In this document: piece after piece, positions 1 through 9,244 of the stretch
Layout: every line of letters starts with the position of its first letter
Position numbering within the stretch: position 1 is the first letter of the stretch
NCBI RefSeq assembly: GCF_024347535.1
Contig: NZ_AP025497.1
Span: 1,302,001 to 1,366,000, forward strand
Reading direction: 5' to 3'
From: Vibrio kanaloae
GTDB lineage: Bacteria; Pseudomonadota; Gammaproteobacteria; Enterobacterales; Vibrionaceae
Length of the DNA: 64,000 nucleotides
The notes under the pieces: model-generated
What the model saw: only the letters and a program-made list of their open reading frames with translations
What the model was told of the DNA's origin: nothing
Database searches by the model: none
Position numbers and translations under genes: made by a program

Positions 1-884
1 AACGGCAGTAGGGTATTATTTGAGTGCATAACCTGAGCAAAGCTATCTTTATCAAGCTTAATCACTCGTGTTTGGGTTAGGGTTATCGCTGTAGAGAACG
101 AAGGTTCACCAGTCACAAAAGACATACCACCGACAATATTGCCTTTGGAGTGTCGTACTACTTCTCGTTGTTGTCCTAACTCATCCTTTTTGTAGAGCGC
201 TGCTTGACCTTCAATGATCAACCATAAAAAGCAATTGTCTTCACCTTCTACAGTAAGTAAATGTTCCGGCGAGTACTCCCTAATAGCTTTGGTTTTATCC
301 TCGATAGAGAATATATCTTGCAAGGCACTGACGACACGCTCTGCTAAAGCATTATCTGAAAGCTGATGATAATCGTGGATAAATCCGGATTGGAACGAAT
401 GAATTTTTTGTTCGATGTGAGCTCTCAATAGACGCTGTTGGTCTAACGTGTCGCTGTAGAATAGGAGGTTTTCGGAGTCGTATTGGATTACAAAAGAAGT
501 CAGTTCTTTTTGTGCTGACTTGAATAGAACTTGATCTTGAACTGGTTTGGTCAGGCAGTGATTGAGCCGACCTTCATTCACCGCGGTCAGAATTGATTGA
601 ATCTCTGACGAAGCACTGATTAATATTGTTCTTGCGATACTACTGTGAGGCAGTTGCTCAATTTCAATAAGAAATTGTACGCCATTAAAATGAGAGTGAT
701 GATGAGTAATAACTAGGGCAACTGTCTGGTGATTGTCACCGATATCTTGTAATGCATGATACGCATCTTCTATGTTCTCGGCAGTATAAATGTCGAATAC
801 CGAAGACAGTGGAGCTAACTCCGAATGTATTCTTTCAATGCTAACTGGATTATTGTCCAAACAAATAACAGCGTATTGATTCAC
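1..884 (-). CDS. Pseudo-receiver plus cyclic-nucleotide-binding domain protein (3' part beyond window)
   Basis: The gene runs off the left edge; about 294 codons are visible. The start is GTG at 884, with an in-frame TGA just upstream and AAGG seven bases before it. Residues 1 to about 125 fold like a CheY receiver, ending in LTKP with the conserved lysine. The expected phosphoacceptor position at the end of strand 3 reads VIT-HHHSHFNG, so threonine replaces aspartate, and the first acidic pair reads LDNN rather than DD. The visible C-terminal part (from about residue 190) resembles a cNMP-binding fold, with segments such as HLLTVEGEDN and GGMSFVTGEPSF. I infer a regulator not controlled by ordinary Asp phosphorylation. 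A partner kinase may lie to the left, outside the window. Confidence 0.75.
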   Translation of the reverse strand, partial: MNQYAVICLDNNPVSIERIHSELAPLSSVFDIYTAENIEDAYHALQDIGDNHQTVALVITHHHSHFNGVQFLIEIEQLPHSSIARTILISASSEIQSILTAVNEGRLNHCLTKPVQDQVLFKSAQKELTSFVIQYDSENLLFYSDTLDQQRLLRAHIEQKIHSFQSGFIHDYHQLSDNALAERVVSALQDIFSIEDKTKAIREYSPEHLLTVEGEDNCFLWLIIEGQAALYKKDELGQQREVVRHSKGNIVGGMSFVTGEPSFSTAITLTQTRVIKLDKDSFAQVMHSNNTLLP

Positions 885-1067
885 AGCTCAACCTTTGTAG
901 TAGTGATGCTTTTAGCTTAACAAGAACTATTGAATAAGGATGAGAGCTAGACGTTAATTTGTTGAGTGGGTTGAGGTATCTAGCAATAGACTGATTTAAC
1001 TCAATGTTCCTTGTTGGCTACTGATGGGGTAGACTGAAAAAAAACAGACTAGCGTAGAAGAGAACTC

Positions 1068-2330
1068 ATGAAACAGTTAAGAAAAATTGGTGCAATTGGC
1101 GGAGCAATCTCATTGGCACTTTGTTGGCCGCTGGCGGTTGGGCAAATTGGGCAGAATGCTATTACTGATGGTGTCGCAAAACTTAACAATTCAAGTATTC
1201 TGGCTGAAATAGTCGAATATGATAGGGGATACTTGTCTTCTAATGTTAAGACTCGTCTAACAGTGACCGATGATAACCTGAAGCAGCAACTAGCGCTTGA
1301 TGGGCTGCCGAGTGAGTTCGTGGTCAACAGTTCGGTCAGCCACGGTTTAGTGAGTCTGAATGCGTTGTCGACGCTTGAGAACTTAGAAACTTTGCCTCTA
1401 ACTCTGACGACTAGCACTGAGCTCAACGGTAATACAGATTTTAATTTTGAATTGGACCAGTTCAACCACCAAGGTTCTGGTGAAAATGGTACGTCTGTAT
1501 CCATCACTAAGTCTACGTTATCTGGCCATGCTACCGTGTTAGGTCAGGTTGATTACACGCTTTCTGTTCCTTCTGTACAAATTGATTTTGAAACAGGTGA
1601 AGAAGCGACACTATCAAATCTCAAGGGCACAGGCTCTGGCCAACAAGCGCAAGGCTACTGGCTGGGTTCACAGAGCTTTACTGTAGATCGATTTTTGGTT
1701 TCAGATTCAACCATGCAACCGTTCATGACCATAGAAAACTCACAGTACGACTTTGAATCTCATTTAGATGAAGAGACTAAGCGACTGCGCAGTAACTTGA
1801 AGTTGGGTGTCGAAAATCTTGAGACCAATGATGGGCAAGTCAATAACTTAAACGTCGATTTTGAAATGTCGAAACTGGATAGTCAGTCGTTTGAGAAAAT
1901 TTTTGAGATCTACCAATCGAGTCCTGTTTTGACTCAAGAAGACGTTTCGAAGATCATTCCATTTATCGATATATTGTTTGCTAAAGGTTTCGACCTCTCA
2001 ATGAATAATATGTCATTAGCTCTAGGCAAGGGGGATTTTCAATCAAACTGGTTGGTGAGCGTACCTGAAGGGACAGAGAACATTAGCAATAACCCTTCGA
2101 CAATTCTGCCAGCATTGACGGGAAATATTCACTCGAGCTTCTCATATGAACTGGTTGAAGAGTACCCATTCATCCGTGAGGGTATCGATGAATTGATTGT
2201 GATGGAAATGATCAAGGAAACCGATAGTGGTTATGAAATCAGCGCTGAATTAGAAAATGGAAATCTAGTGTTTGAAAATGGGCAAGAAATCCCATTAATC
2301 GCACTTCTTATGCCAGTTTTTGTTCAATAA
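1068..2330 (+). CDS. DUF945 (YdgA-like) family protein
   Basis: This 420-residue protein begins with a basic, hydrophobic stretch (residues 1-25) that looks like a signal peptide or membrane anchor. A long region rich in beta strands and repeated polar segments follows, typical of the DUF945/YdgA family. The family's molecular role is not established; it is thought to sit in the cell envelope. The features I recognise are the N-terminal pattern (GAIGGAISLALCWP), the early DRGYLSS motif and the overall length. It is transcribed alone and followed by a strong hairpin terminator at about 2397-2430. Confidence 0.7.
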   Translation: MKQLRKIGAIGGAISLALCWPLAVGQIGQNAITDGVAKLNNSSILAEIVEYDRGYLSSNVKTRLTVTDDNLKQQLALDGLPSEFVVNSSVSHGLVSLNALSTLENLETLPLTLTTSTELNGNTDFNFELDQFNHQGSGENGTSVSITKSTLSGHATVLGQVDYTLSVPSVQIDFETGEEATLSNLKGTGSGQQAQGYWLGSQSFTVDRFLVSDSTMQPFMTIENSQYDFESHLDEETKRLRSNLKLGVENLETNDGQVNNLNVDFEMSKLDSQSFEKIFEIYQSSPVLTQEDVSKIIPFIDILFAKGFDLSMNNMSLALGKGDFQSNWLVSVPEGTENISNNPSTILPALTGNIHSSFSYELVEEYPFIREGIDELIVMEMIKETDSGYEISAELENGNLVFENGQEIPLIALLMPVFVQ

Positions 2331-2396
2331 AAACAGTTGAGCTTATTACTGGTGGGTGATCTAGCGGGATAAGTTAAACATTTGATAATGTACGAA

Positions 2397-2430
2397 ACAA
2401 AAGAGGTCTTAAGACCTCTTTTGTTGTTTT
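2397..2430 (+). terminator. Rho-independent terminator after the DUF945 gene
   Basis: A perfect inverted repeat (AAAAGAGGTCTT / AAGACCTCTTTT, 2399-2422) is followed by TGTTGTTTTT. It separates the DUF945 gene from serC. Confidence 0.8.
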
Positions 2431-2499
2431 TATGTTGGAGAAAACATGGTATTAATTGCTTAGTTATTATTTAGCAGGATAGCAGGAGCAATCATCCCC

Positions 2500-3594
2500 A
2501 TGGAACTTACATTAGATAACGTATTCAATTTTAGTGCTGGTCCAGCGGCACTTCCTAAACCGGTAATGAAACAGGCGCAAGCTGATTTTATTGATTGGAA
2601 TGGTTTAGGGACTTCCGTTATGGAAATCAGCCATCGCAGCAAGCAGTTTATTCAAGTTGCTGATGAGTCGGAGCAAGACCTACGTGATCTTCTGAACATT
2701 CCAGACAACTATAAAGTGCTTTTCTGTCAGGGGGGCGCTCGTGCTCAATTCGCAGCTGTGCCTCTAAACCTTTTAGGTGACGCGACGAAGGCGACTTACA
2801 TTGACGCGGGTTACTGGGCCGAAAGTGCAGTGACTGAAGCAAGTAAGTATTGTGAAATTGATGTATTTAATGCCAAAACATCGATTGATGGTAAAGCGGC
2901 TGTTATTCCAGCAAAAGATTGGAAAATCGACCCAGAAGCGGCGTATGTTCACTTCTGTCCAAATGAAACCATCGACGGTATTGAGATCAGTGAGCTACCA
3001 CAAACTGACAAGCCTATCGTTGCAGACATGTCATCGAATATCTTGTCTCGCAAGATTGATGTGTCTCAATATGGTGTTATTTATGCTGGCGCGCAAAAGA
3101 ACATTGGCCCTGCGGGTATCTGCATCGCTATCGTGCGTGATGATCTGCTCGAGCTTGCGAACGAAGTATTGCCAAGCATTCTCAACTACAAAGTGCTTGC
3201 TGAAAAAGATTCTATGTTTAACACACCACCAACTTACGCTTGGTACCTATCTGGCCTAGTCTTCAAATGGCTGAAAGCTCAGGGGGGGGTTGAAGCGATG
3301 GAAGGTGTTAACCAAGAAAAAGCGGCACTACTTTACAACGCGATTGATGATTCTGATTTCTATAAGAACGACGTTCACACAGCAAACCGTTCAAGAATGA
3401 ACGTACCATTCCAACTAGCGAAACCTGAGCTAGATGCGAAGTTCTTAGAGCTGGCAGACGCTGCTGGTTTGAAGTCGCTAAAAGGGCACAGAGCTGTAGG
3501 CGGAATGAGAGCATCACTATACAATGCAATGTCATTGGAAGGTGTCCAAACATTGGTGAGCTTCATGAAAGATTTTGAAGAGAAATATGCTTAA
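2500..3594 (+). CDS. serC: Phosphoserine aminotransferase SerC
   Basis: SerC converts 3-phosphohydroxypyruvate and glutamate to phosphoserine and 2-oxoglutarate, and also serves pyridoxal phosphate synthesis. The 364-residue length is usual. The N-terminus [10 protein letters not shown], the MEISHRSK segment, the [10 protein letters not shown] phosphate-binding region and the PLP lysine motif [12 protein letters not shown] are all present. An AGGAG lies upstream with a fairly long spacer of 11 bases. The gene is flanked by terminators on both sides, so it appears monocistronic. Confidence 0.97.
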   Translation: MELTLDNVFNFSAGPAALPKPVMKQAQADFIDWNGLGTSVMEISHRSKQFIQVADESEQDLRDLLNIPDNYKVLFCQGGARAQFAAVPLNLLGDATKATYIDAGYWAESAVTEASKYCEIDVFNAKTSIDGKAAVIPAKDWKIDPEAAYVHFCPNETIDGIEISELPQTDKPIVADMSSNILSRKIDVSQYGVIYAGAQKNIGPAGICIAIVRDDLLELANEVLPSILNYKVLAEKDSMFNTPPTYAWYLSGLVFKWLKAQGGVEAMEGVNQEKAALLYNAIDDSDFYKNDVHTANRSRMNVPFQLAKPELDAKFLELADAAGLKSLKGHRAVGGMRASLYNAMSLEGVQTLVSFMKDFEEKYA

Positions 3595-3625
3595 TTCAAT
3601 AGGCGAACTTCGATATTAACCAATA

Positions 3626-3656
3626 AAGAGAGGAGCCTGGGGCTCCTCTTTTTTTA
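3626..3656 (+). terminator. Rho-independent terminator after serC
   Basis: Stem AGAGGAGCC / GGCTCCTCT with a three-base loop, followed by a run of T. Confidence 0.85.
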
Positions 3657-3689
3657 TCTCTACAGATGCTAAAAATATAGAGGCTAAAA

Positions 3690-4502
3690 TTATCTTCGTC
3701 GACCATTTAAGCGAAACTGCTGCGGGGTGACATTGAAGGAAGCCTTGAATGCTTTGATGTAGGATGAGTCGTTTTGATAGCCAACTTGGTCAGCAATATG
3801 TTGGATCGAAAGCTCTTCATCGAGCAAAGACAACGAGTAAATCAGGCGGATTTGTTGTCGCCACAACTGAAATGATGTGTTGAACTCTTTTGAGAATAAG
3901 CGCGATAAGGTTCGCTCTGATGCGCCGACTTTATCTCCCCATTCCTTCAACGATAAATCCAACGTTGGTGCCTCTGTCAGCGCTTCAAATATAAGCTTCA
4001 ATCGTCGGTCTTCGGGTAGCAACAATTGATAGGTCTGAACGTTGTCTTTCATGATCTGATCGTGCAATACCGAAAGCAATCGCGATACCTCTTCATCACT
4101 CACAAATCCTTCGCACTGTCTGCGAATTTCCTGTAATAACTCATTTAAAAACGGTGTAAGGGTAATGGTTCGTACTTGAGGTTCATACTTAGTACCAAAG
4201 GCTGGATTGAGGTAAATGCCGACAAACGTCGTATGGCTGAGTGCGATAGATTCATGTTGAATCCCTGCAGGCACAAACAAAGCCGAGGTATGGGGCACAA
4301 GATGTTGGTAGTGCTCGGTTTTCGTTTGCAGCAGACCTTTGATCGGGAAGATCACTTGATGCCATGTATGTTGGTGCATTGCATCGACGTAACCCTTGGG
4401 CATATCGATGGTCTTCACCAACGCGGGCGAATTCGGGTTAGCGACCATCATCTCATTTGAGGTGATGACTCCGGAGTGAGAATCTATTTGGCGGGTTAGC
4501 AT
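3690..4502 (-). CDS. AraC-family regulator with N-terminal cupin
   Basis: The protein has 270 residues. Residues about 20-100 form a small cupin with histidines (MHQHTWHQ, then IQHES) that may bind a metal or small ligand. The C-terminal third carries the double helix-turn-helix of AraC regulators: LKEWGDKVGASERTLSRLF, then IQHIADQVGYQNDSSYIKAFK. AraC/cupin regulators of this layout often control a neighbouring divergent gene. Here the divergent neighbours are the small ORF at 4590 and the MOSC gene at 4886. The ligand is unknown. Confidence 0.88.
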   Translation of the reverse strand: MLTRQIDSHSGVITSNEMMVANPNSPALVKTIDMPKGYVDAMHQHTWHQVIFPIKGLLQTKTEHYQHLVPHTSALFVPAGIQHESIALSHTTFVGIYLNPAFGTKYEPQVRTITLTPFLNELLQEIRRQCEGFVSDEEVSRLLSVLHDQIMKDNVQTYQLLLPEDRRLKLIFEALTEAPTLDLSLKEWGDKVGASERTLSRLFSKEFNTSFQLWRQQIRLIYSLSLLDEELSIQHIADQVGYQNDSSYIKAFKASFNVTPQQFRLNGRRR

Positions 4503-4589
4503 GGTTAAGTGTCTTTATATCCCTATTCTGACGTGGCGAGACTAGGCTATCATGCCCGGCAGAGTGAATGAAGTAGAGAGGGCACGCGT

Positions 4590-4832
4590 ATGCGATATCA
4601 AGTTGAAATATCGAAAGAAAACCAACTACTATTCAAAGTCGATATTGAAGGTATTAACCAAAATAAGTGTGAAACATCGCTCGAAACGGTCTTGGCTAAG
4701 TTTCCGAAAACAGAAGGTTATCAGCGTCATCTATTGCTTTCGAACAGCGAAACGCGTTACTTAAAGAGCACAGAAAACCACATTGAAGTATTAGCAGCGG
4801 TTCCGGTATTTAAATCACTGGGCGAGCAATAA
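4590..4832 (+). CDS. Small conserved-looking hypothetical protein (80 aa)
   Basis: I do not recognise this family. The protein is soluble, with alternating strand-like and helical segments and no signal peptide or membrane stretch. The start at 4590 has AGAGGG about seven bases upstream. It lies 53 bp before the MOSC gene on the same strand and may be cotranscribed with it. Confidence 0.6.
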   Translation: MRYQVEISKENQLLFKVDIEGINQNKCETSLETVLAKFPKTEGYQRHLLLSNSETRYLKSTENHIEVLAAVPVFKSLGEQ

Positions 4833-4885
4833 GTTGGCTTTAGCTCGTATAAAACAGCAAATAAGTTTAGGTAAAAGGGAAAGAT

Positions 4886-5578
4886 ATGAAGAAGTTAGGC
4901 TTAGTAAATAGCGTATTGGTTGGTAAAACTGTTGCCTTTGCATACGGTGCAAATAGTGCCATCAACAAGCAGATTTCACCTGAGCGTCAGCATGCCACAG
5001 AACTTGGTTTTACCACTGATGAACAAGGCGACCCTCGCTTTCACGGTGGTATTCAAAAAGCCCTTCATATCTACCCAAGCGAGCACTACCCAGTTTGGCA
5101 GGAAGAGTTAGGTGACAAAATCATCTTTCAATCTGCAGGCGCATTTGGCGAGAACCTAAGCTCAAGCGGCATCACGGAGCACTCCATTTGCTTGAAAGAT
5201 AAGATTCGTATTGGTTCAACATTGTTGGAAGTCTCGCAAGGGCGTATGCCGTGCTGGAAGCTGAACGTGAGATTCGATCAAAATGATATGGCAAGAAGGC
5301 TGCAAGATACGCTAAGAACTGGCTGGTATTTCCGTGTATTGGAAGAGGGGGATATCGGTGCTGGAGATGAGATCATTCTATGTGAAAGACCTTATCCAGA
5401 ATGGTCGTTAACTCGAATCATGGGAGCGGTGTTCACAGGTTGTTTAGATAAACAAGATCTTAAAGAATTGGCGGAGCTACCTTTAGTCGAATCTTGGGGA
5501 GCACTTATAGATCGTCGCCTTGAAACCGGCAAAGTCGAAGATTGGGAAATGCGATTAGTTGGTCCGACAGCGGAGTAA
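4886..5578 (+). CDS. MOSC domain protein, YiiM-like
   Basis: This 230-residue protein matches the YiiM group, MOSC-domain proteins linked in E. coli to molybdenum-dependent detoxification of N-hydroxylated bases. It shows the early GDPRFHGGIQKALH segment, FGENLSSSGITE, and the conserved cysteine context GRMPCWKLN that is expected to bind the molybdenum cofactor sulfur. A short C-terminal helical domain follows. AAGGGAAAG precedes the start. The detoxification role is by family, not shown here. Confidence 0.85.
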   Translation: MKKLGLVNSVLVGKTVAFAYGANSAINKQISPERQHATELGFTTDEQGDPRFHGGIQKALHIYPSEHYPVWQEELGDKIIFQSAGAFGENLSSSGITEHSICLKDKIRIGSTLLEVSQGRMPCWKLNVRFDQNDMARRLQDTLRTGWYFRVLEEGDIGAGDEIILCERPYPEWSLTRIMGAVFTGCLDKQDLKELAELPLVESWGALIDRRLETGKVEDWEMRLVGPTAE

Positions 5579-5598
5579 GCTTTTCCTAATACGCAAAA

Positions 5599-5634
5599 AC
5601 AAAACGCTCACTATTTAGATGATGTGAGCGTTAT
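5599..5634 (-). terminator. Hairpin terminator between convergent genes
   Basis: Arms AACGCTCAC (5603-5611) and GTGAGCGTT (5624-5632). Read on the minus strand the stem is followed by TTTGTTTTTG, so it probably ends the exonuclease operon. It may also stop transcripts from the MOSC gene. Confidence 0.6.
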
Positions 5635-5717
5635 GAGTATTAAGGTGTAAAACGGCTAATGGCTAATGGTTAATGCCTAATCGCTTCACGTACGATTTAA
5701 ACAGTATTTAAATCTAG

Positions 5718-6434
5718 CTATAACCAGAAATCTTTAACCGGCATGTCAGGGCTAAAATGATGCGCAATCTGCGCTTGTAGTAACTCTGCTGTTGCAATGG
5801 CATCAGTCAAAGCGTGGTGTGGGGTGTAATCTGGTAAATGGTAGCGACGTCGGCTTTGTCCAAGCCTTATTGATGCGGGTTTCTTACCTTTTAGTCTATT
5901 CCAGAAACCACCAACCAATCTATTCTGAATTTGAGATTCGATTTCTAGTGTATCTAATACTGGAAATTCAATACCTTCTCCTAACCTTACTTTCAACGCG
6001 TTGTCTAAGAACTCACGCTCAATACGGCGGTAGTGAACAACAGGAATATGCCCGGCGATTGCGTCCAAAATCTCATCAAGCACCTCGTTTAAGTCCGGCG
6101 CATCGATGATGTCATTGTGTGTGATACCGTGAATAACGACAGATTCTTCTTCCAGTTTTTGCTTAGGCCTTAGCGTCCAATGCCTTGCTTGTCTTAGATA
6201 AATACGATTGAGTGTAAAAGGTACTAGTCCAATGGTAATAATGCCATCCTTCGCCGAATTTAAGCCTGTGGTTTCAAAATCCACAGCTAAAAAGGTCACC
6301 TCAGACAGCGGAGTGTCTGGATCGGGAAGTGGCTCACTGTAGAACTTCTTTAAACGCTTATCCTTTGAACGCTCTAGTTTTTGAGCAAATTTAAAAGGCC
6401 AATCGACCGCAGGTGATCTAAATAGTTTGTTCAT
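5718..6434 (-). CDS. DnaQ-like 3'-5' exonuclease
   Basis: This 238-residue protein has the DEDDh exonuclease signature. Exo I is VDFETTGLNSAKDGIITIG; Exo II lies around the HGITHNDI and LDEILDAI region; Exo III ends in HHALTDAIATAELL, with the catalytic histidine and aspartate. It lies five bases downstream of the cNMP/CBS/DUF294 gene, so the two are very likely cotranscribed and translationally coupled. Whether it acts on DNA, RNA or a nucleotide signal is unknown. A proofreading subunit role is possible but unlikely given this neighbour. Confidence 0.88.
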   Translation of the reverse strand: MNKLFRSPAVDWPFKFAQKLERSKDKRLKKFYSEPLPDPDTPLSEVTFLAVDFETTGLNSAKDGIITIGLVPFTLNRIYLRQARHWTLRPKQKLEEESVVIHGITHNDIIDAPDLNEVLDEILDAIAGHIPVVHYRRIEREFLDNALKVRLGEGIEFPVLDTLEIESQIQNRLVGGFWNRLKGKKPASIRLGQSRRRYHLPDYTPHHALTDAIATAELLQAQIAHHFSPDMPVKDFWL

Positions 6435-6439
6435 AGGCC

Positions 6440-8338
6440 CTACTTAAACTTATTGCTAGCTTGGTAACGGAACTTAAGGAAGTTTTGCGCATTACTTAAG
6501 ATTTGGAATGCGTCCTTTAGGTTACGTCGCTCGAAGTCAGACAGGTTCTCTGGCTCGATGTTGTTATCAGGCTCGATGTTGTTGTCGACATCGTGCGCTT
6601 GGTGGCGAATACGAACCAAAGAGATGAACTCCATGGCATCTTTCAGGTCTTGTGCTCTGCCTTTTGGCAAAATACCTGCGTCGATAATGTCATCTAATCG
6701 TTCAAATGAGTTCTTCGAACGAGAGGCCACCGCCAAAGAGTGAACACGAATCAGATCCGCCAACGGTGCAGTACCGCGACGCTTAAGGTTGATTGAGTTG
6801 TTATGGCGGCCATCTTTTTCCATAACGAAATCTTTGAAGAAGCCCAGAGGCGGTGTTCGATTGAGTGCGTTACGAGCAAGACACGCTAGGAAGCGGTTGT
6901 TCTTGCGTGCGCGTCTTACGATGAAACTGTTCAGCTGTTCAGCCCATTTCAAACGGCCGTAGACACCATCTAAGTCGAAGAAGATAGAAGCATTCAGTAA
7001 GGCTTTCGGATTTGGATCATCAATCCAGTCCGCAAAGCACTCTTCCCATTCTCTACGTGTCATACGCCAAGTCGGGTTGGTTGCCATGATGTCACCGGTA
7101 CAGTAAACATAACCACATTGGTCTAAGCCGTCACAAATGAACTTTGAAAGCTCTTCAAAGTACTTGCCGTGTTTTGCTTCGTCGTATGTGTCATCAAGAA
7201 TAATGGCGTTGTCTTGGTCGGTCACAAGCAGCTGTTCATCACGCCCCATAGAGCCGAGAGCTAGGAAGCAATAAGGAATGGGCGCCGTACCCAATTGCTC
7301 TTCCCCTAACTCGATAATACGTTGTTTGAAGCTACGCCCAATTACTGACATCGCGGTGCCGACCATGTGAGCATTGGCATCTTCGTTAACCAAGCGTACA
7401 AAGCTATCTTTCACTTGTTCCGAAAGCACTTTAAGGTCTTCAATACTTTGTTGTTGGAAGATACTACTTACCAGTAGCAGAGAGTTTTGAGATTCATACC
7501 GTACGATATCAGTCGCTTCGATAATGCCGATTGGCTTCTTATCTTTTAGCACGGGCAGGTGGTGTACGTTATAGCGAAGCATGGTCATCATGGCTTCGTA
7601 TACGTAAGCATTGTGGTCGAGTGAGATAACTTCTGGCGTCATGACACTTGAAACTTCATTTGATGGCTCTAGACCTTCTGCAAGTACACGTGTACACAAG
7701 TCGCGGTCGGTAATAATACCGATCACAGGGGTTGAATCGTCCTCATCATCTTCAACAATATCTGGGTCGATGATCAGTAAGGAAGAGACGTTGTCTTCTG
7801 CCATCATGGTGGCGGCTTGTTGGATAGTGCACGTTTTCTCTATCATTGGGGCTTCGCCGGTGAGCAGCGTTTTTACCTTTGATGTCGATAGATCGTTAGC
7901 ATCGTTATTATTGGAATTGGCTTGGCGTAATCGCGCATTGTCTTCCACTTCGACAAAATCAGCAAAAGAGTCATAGTTGTCATAAAGTTCTTGAAAAATT
8001 GCCTCTGGGACACAGTAGAGCAGAGTGTCTTCTATTGCTTTAACAGGGAAGCGAACTTTGTTGTTAGTGAGTAGACCCATTTGGCCGAATAGGTGACCTT
8101 CATCAAGGCGATTATAGAGTTCGCCCTTACGACGATACACCTCAACCTCACCGCTTCGCACGATGTAAAGGTCGTGAATTTGGTCACCAAAGTGAATGAT
8201 AGGTGTGTCTTGGCGATAATAAGAAATTTCCACACTACTGGTGACTTTCGCCAACATATCTTCAGGGAGATCGGTGAAAGGAGGGTATTGTGCCAGAAAG
8301 TTTTGAATCTCTAATAACTCAGCATCCATAATGATCAT
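6440..8338 (-). CDS. cNMP-binding/CBS/DUF294 nucleotidyltransferase-like protein
   Basis: The domains in order are a cyclic-nucleotide-binding fold (about 15-130), a CBS pair (about 155-290; GIITDRDLCTRVL and GIIEATDIVRYE), a DUF294 nucleotidyltransferase-like core (about 320-480) with ALGSMGRDEQLLVTDQDNAII, and a DUF294 substrate-binding helical domain. The GSMGR...DQDNA pattern matches the GlnD-type catalytic loop. It is probably a cytoplasmic sensor of nucleotides or energy state that modifies a partner; no substrate can be named. Two close ATGs exist. The one at 8329 has GGA eight bases upstream and may be the true start. Confidence 0.85.
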   Translation of the reverse strand: MIIMDAELLEIQNFLAQYPPFTDLPEDMLAKVTSSVEISYYRQDTPIIHFGDQIHDLYIVRSGEVEVYRRKGELYNRLDEGHLFGQMGLLTNNKVRFPVKAIEDTLLYCVPEAIFQELYDNYDSFADFVEVEDNARLRQANSNNNDANDLSTSKVKTLLTGEAPMIEKTCTIQQAATMMAEDNVSSLLIIDPDIVEDDEDDSTPVIGIITDRDLCTRVLAEGLEPSNEVSSVMTPEVISLDHNAYVYEAMMTMLRYNVHHLPVLKDKKPIGIIEATDIVRYESQNSLLLVSSIFQQQSIEDLKVLSEQVKDSFVRLVNEDANAHMVGTAMSVIGRSFKQRIIELGEEQLGTAPIPYCFLALGSMGRDEQLLVTDQDNAIILDDTYDEAKHGKYFEELSKFICDGLDQCGYVYCTGDIMATNPTWRMTRREWEECFADWIDDPNPKALLNASIFFDLDGVYGRLKWAEQLNSFIVRRARKNNRFLACLARNALNRTPPLGFFKDFVMEKDGRHNNSINLKRRGTAPLADLIRVHSLAVASRSKNSFERLDDIIDAGILPKGRAQDLKDAMEFISLVRIRHQAHDVDNNIEPDNNIEPENLSDFERRNLKDAFQILSNAQNFLKFRYQASNKFK

Positions 8339-8479
8339 CCATTAGTTCGTATGATTTCATGGTACAACATTTCATAATAATTTGCCGTCACAAATCAATC
8401 TGTGAGGTAAAACCTTTTTGAAGTCTTATGGATAGGCTAATCTTTCAACTAATGGAGTGCTAGTTTAAGGATGATAGAA

Positions 8480-9121
8480 ATGTCGAAGTGGAAGCTTAGT
8501 TTGGTATCTACCGTTTTTATGTTTTCTCCAAGTTTGTGGGCAGAAACTCATAGTGTACCCATTCTTGATTATGACCATATATATGCCACGGCGTATTCGG
8601 GGAGCTTAAATGAAGATGCTGGTGGAAATAACAATGCTTCGTCGTTTGGATTGGGTGGCAGTTATGCGATGACTGGCGGTTGGTTGTTGTTGGGCGACTA
8701 CAGTGCACGCTTCATTCACCCAGATGACACCACAACTCGAATTGATACGCTTATGCCGGGTGTTGGTTACCGTTACGGCATTAAGAAAGATCTAGATGTG
8801 GTTGCTTACTACCTGCTTGGTATCACTAAAGGTCAGGTCGAAGATAATGATACCAACCGAACTGAATCTTCAGACACGGAGTTCATTCAAGGGGTAAAAG
8901 TTGGGCTTAACTATGGCTTTGCGAAACGTTGGATTGCCAACGGGAGTGTGCAAGTGAATCGAAGTGATCTGTTTGATGAAGAGATCTATCATTTAGGTTT
9001 ACGTTATCTAGTGACCAACAAGTTTGCGATTGGTGGGTCATACCAACATCGAGATGGTGAAGGTAAGATTCGTAGTGAACGTACTAATGAACTGGGCGTG
9101 GAGTTTTTCCTAGAGTACTAA
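8480..9121 (+). CDS. Putative outer-membrane beta-barrel protein
   Basis: I set the start at 8480 rather than 8471 because AAGG lies nine bases before it and directly abuts the earlier ATG. This gives 213 residues with a signal peptide ending near LWA-ETHS. The rest alternates aromatic and polar residues in strand-like stretches, for example FGLGGSYAMTGGWLLLGDYS and LGVEFFLEY, with a C-terminal aromatic. This suits a small outer-membrane barrel. Function unknown. Confidence 0.75.
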   Translation: MSKWKLSLVSTVFMFSPSLWAETHSVPILDYDHIYATAYSGSLNEDAGGNNNASSFGLGGSYAMTGGWLLLGDYSARFIHPDDTTTRIDTLMPGVGYRYGIKKDLDVVAYYLLGITKGQVEDNDTNRTESSDTEFIQGVKVGLNYGFAKRWIANGSVQVNRSDLFDEEIYHLGLRYLVTNKFAIGGSYQHRDGEGKIRSERTNELGVEFFLEY

Positions 9122-9176
9122 CTAGTAACGCAAAGACAACGTGTCTTAACCGCTCATAAATAAAGAAGACAGACAC

Positions 9177-9206
9177 AAAAAAGCCAGCTTAGTCGCTGGC
9201 TTTTGC
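9177..9206. terminator. Bidirectional terminator between barrel gene and aspC
   Basis: Stem AAAAGCCAGC / GCTGGCTTTT with a six-base loop, with A and T tracts on both sides. It serves the convergent neighbours. Confidence 0.85.
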
Positions 9207-9244
9207 ATATCTATAGGTCTACAAATACAGGTTTCGCTTTACGA

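Noticed and set aside
1049..1507. 152-codon minus-strand open frame inside the DUF945 gene
   Set aside because: It lies wholly within a better-supported gene and has no ribosome site or family features.
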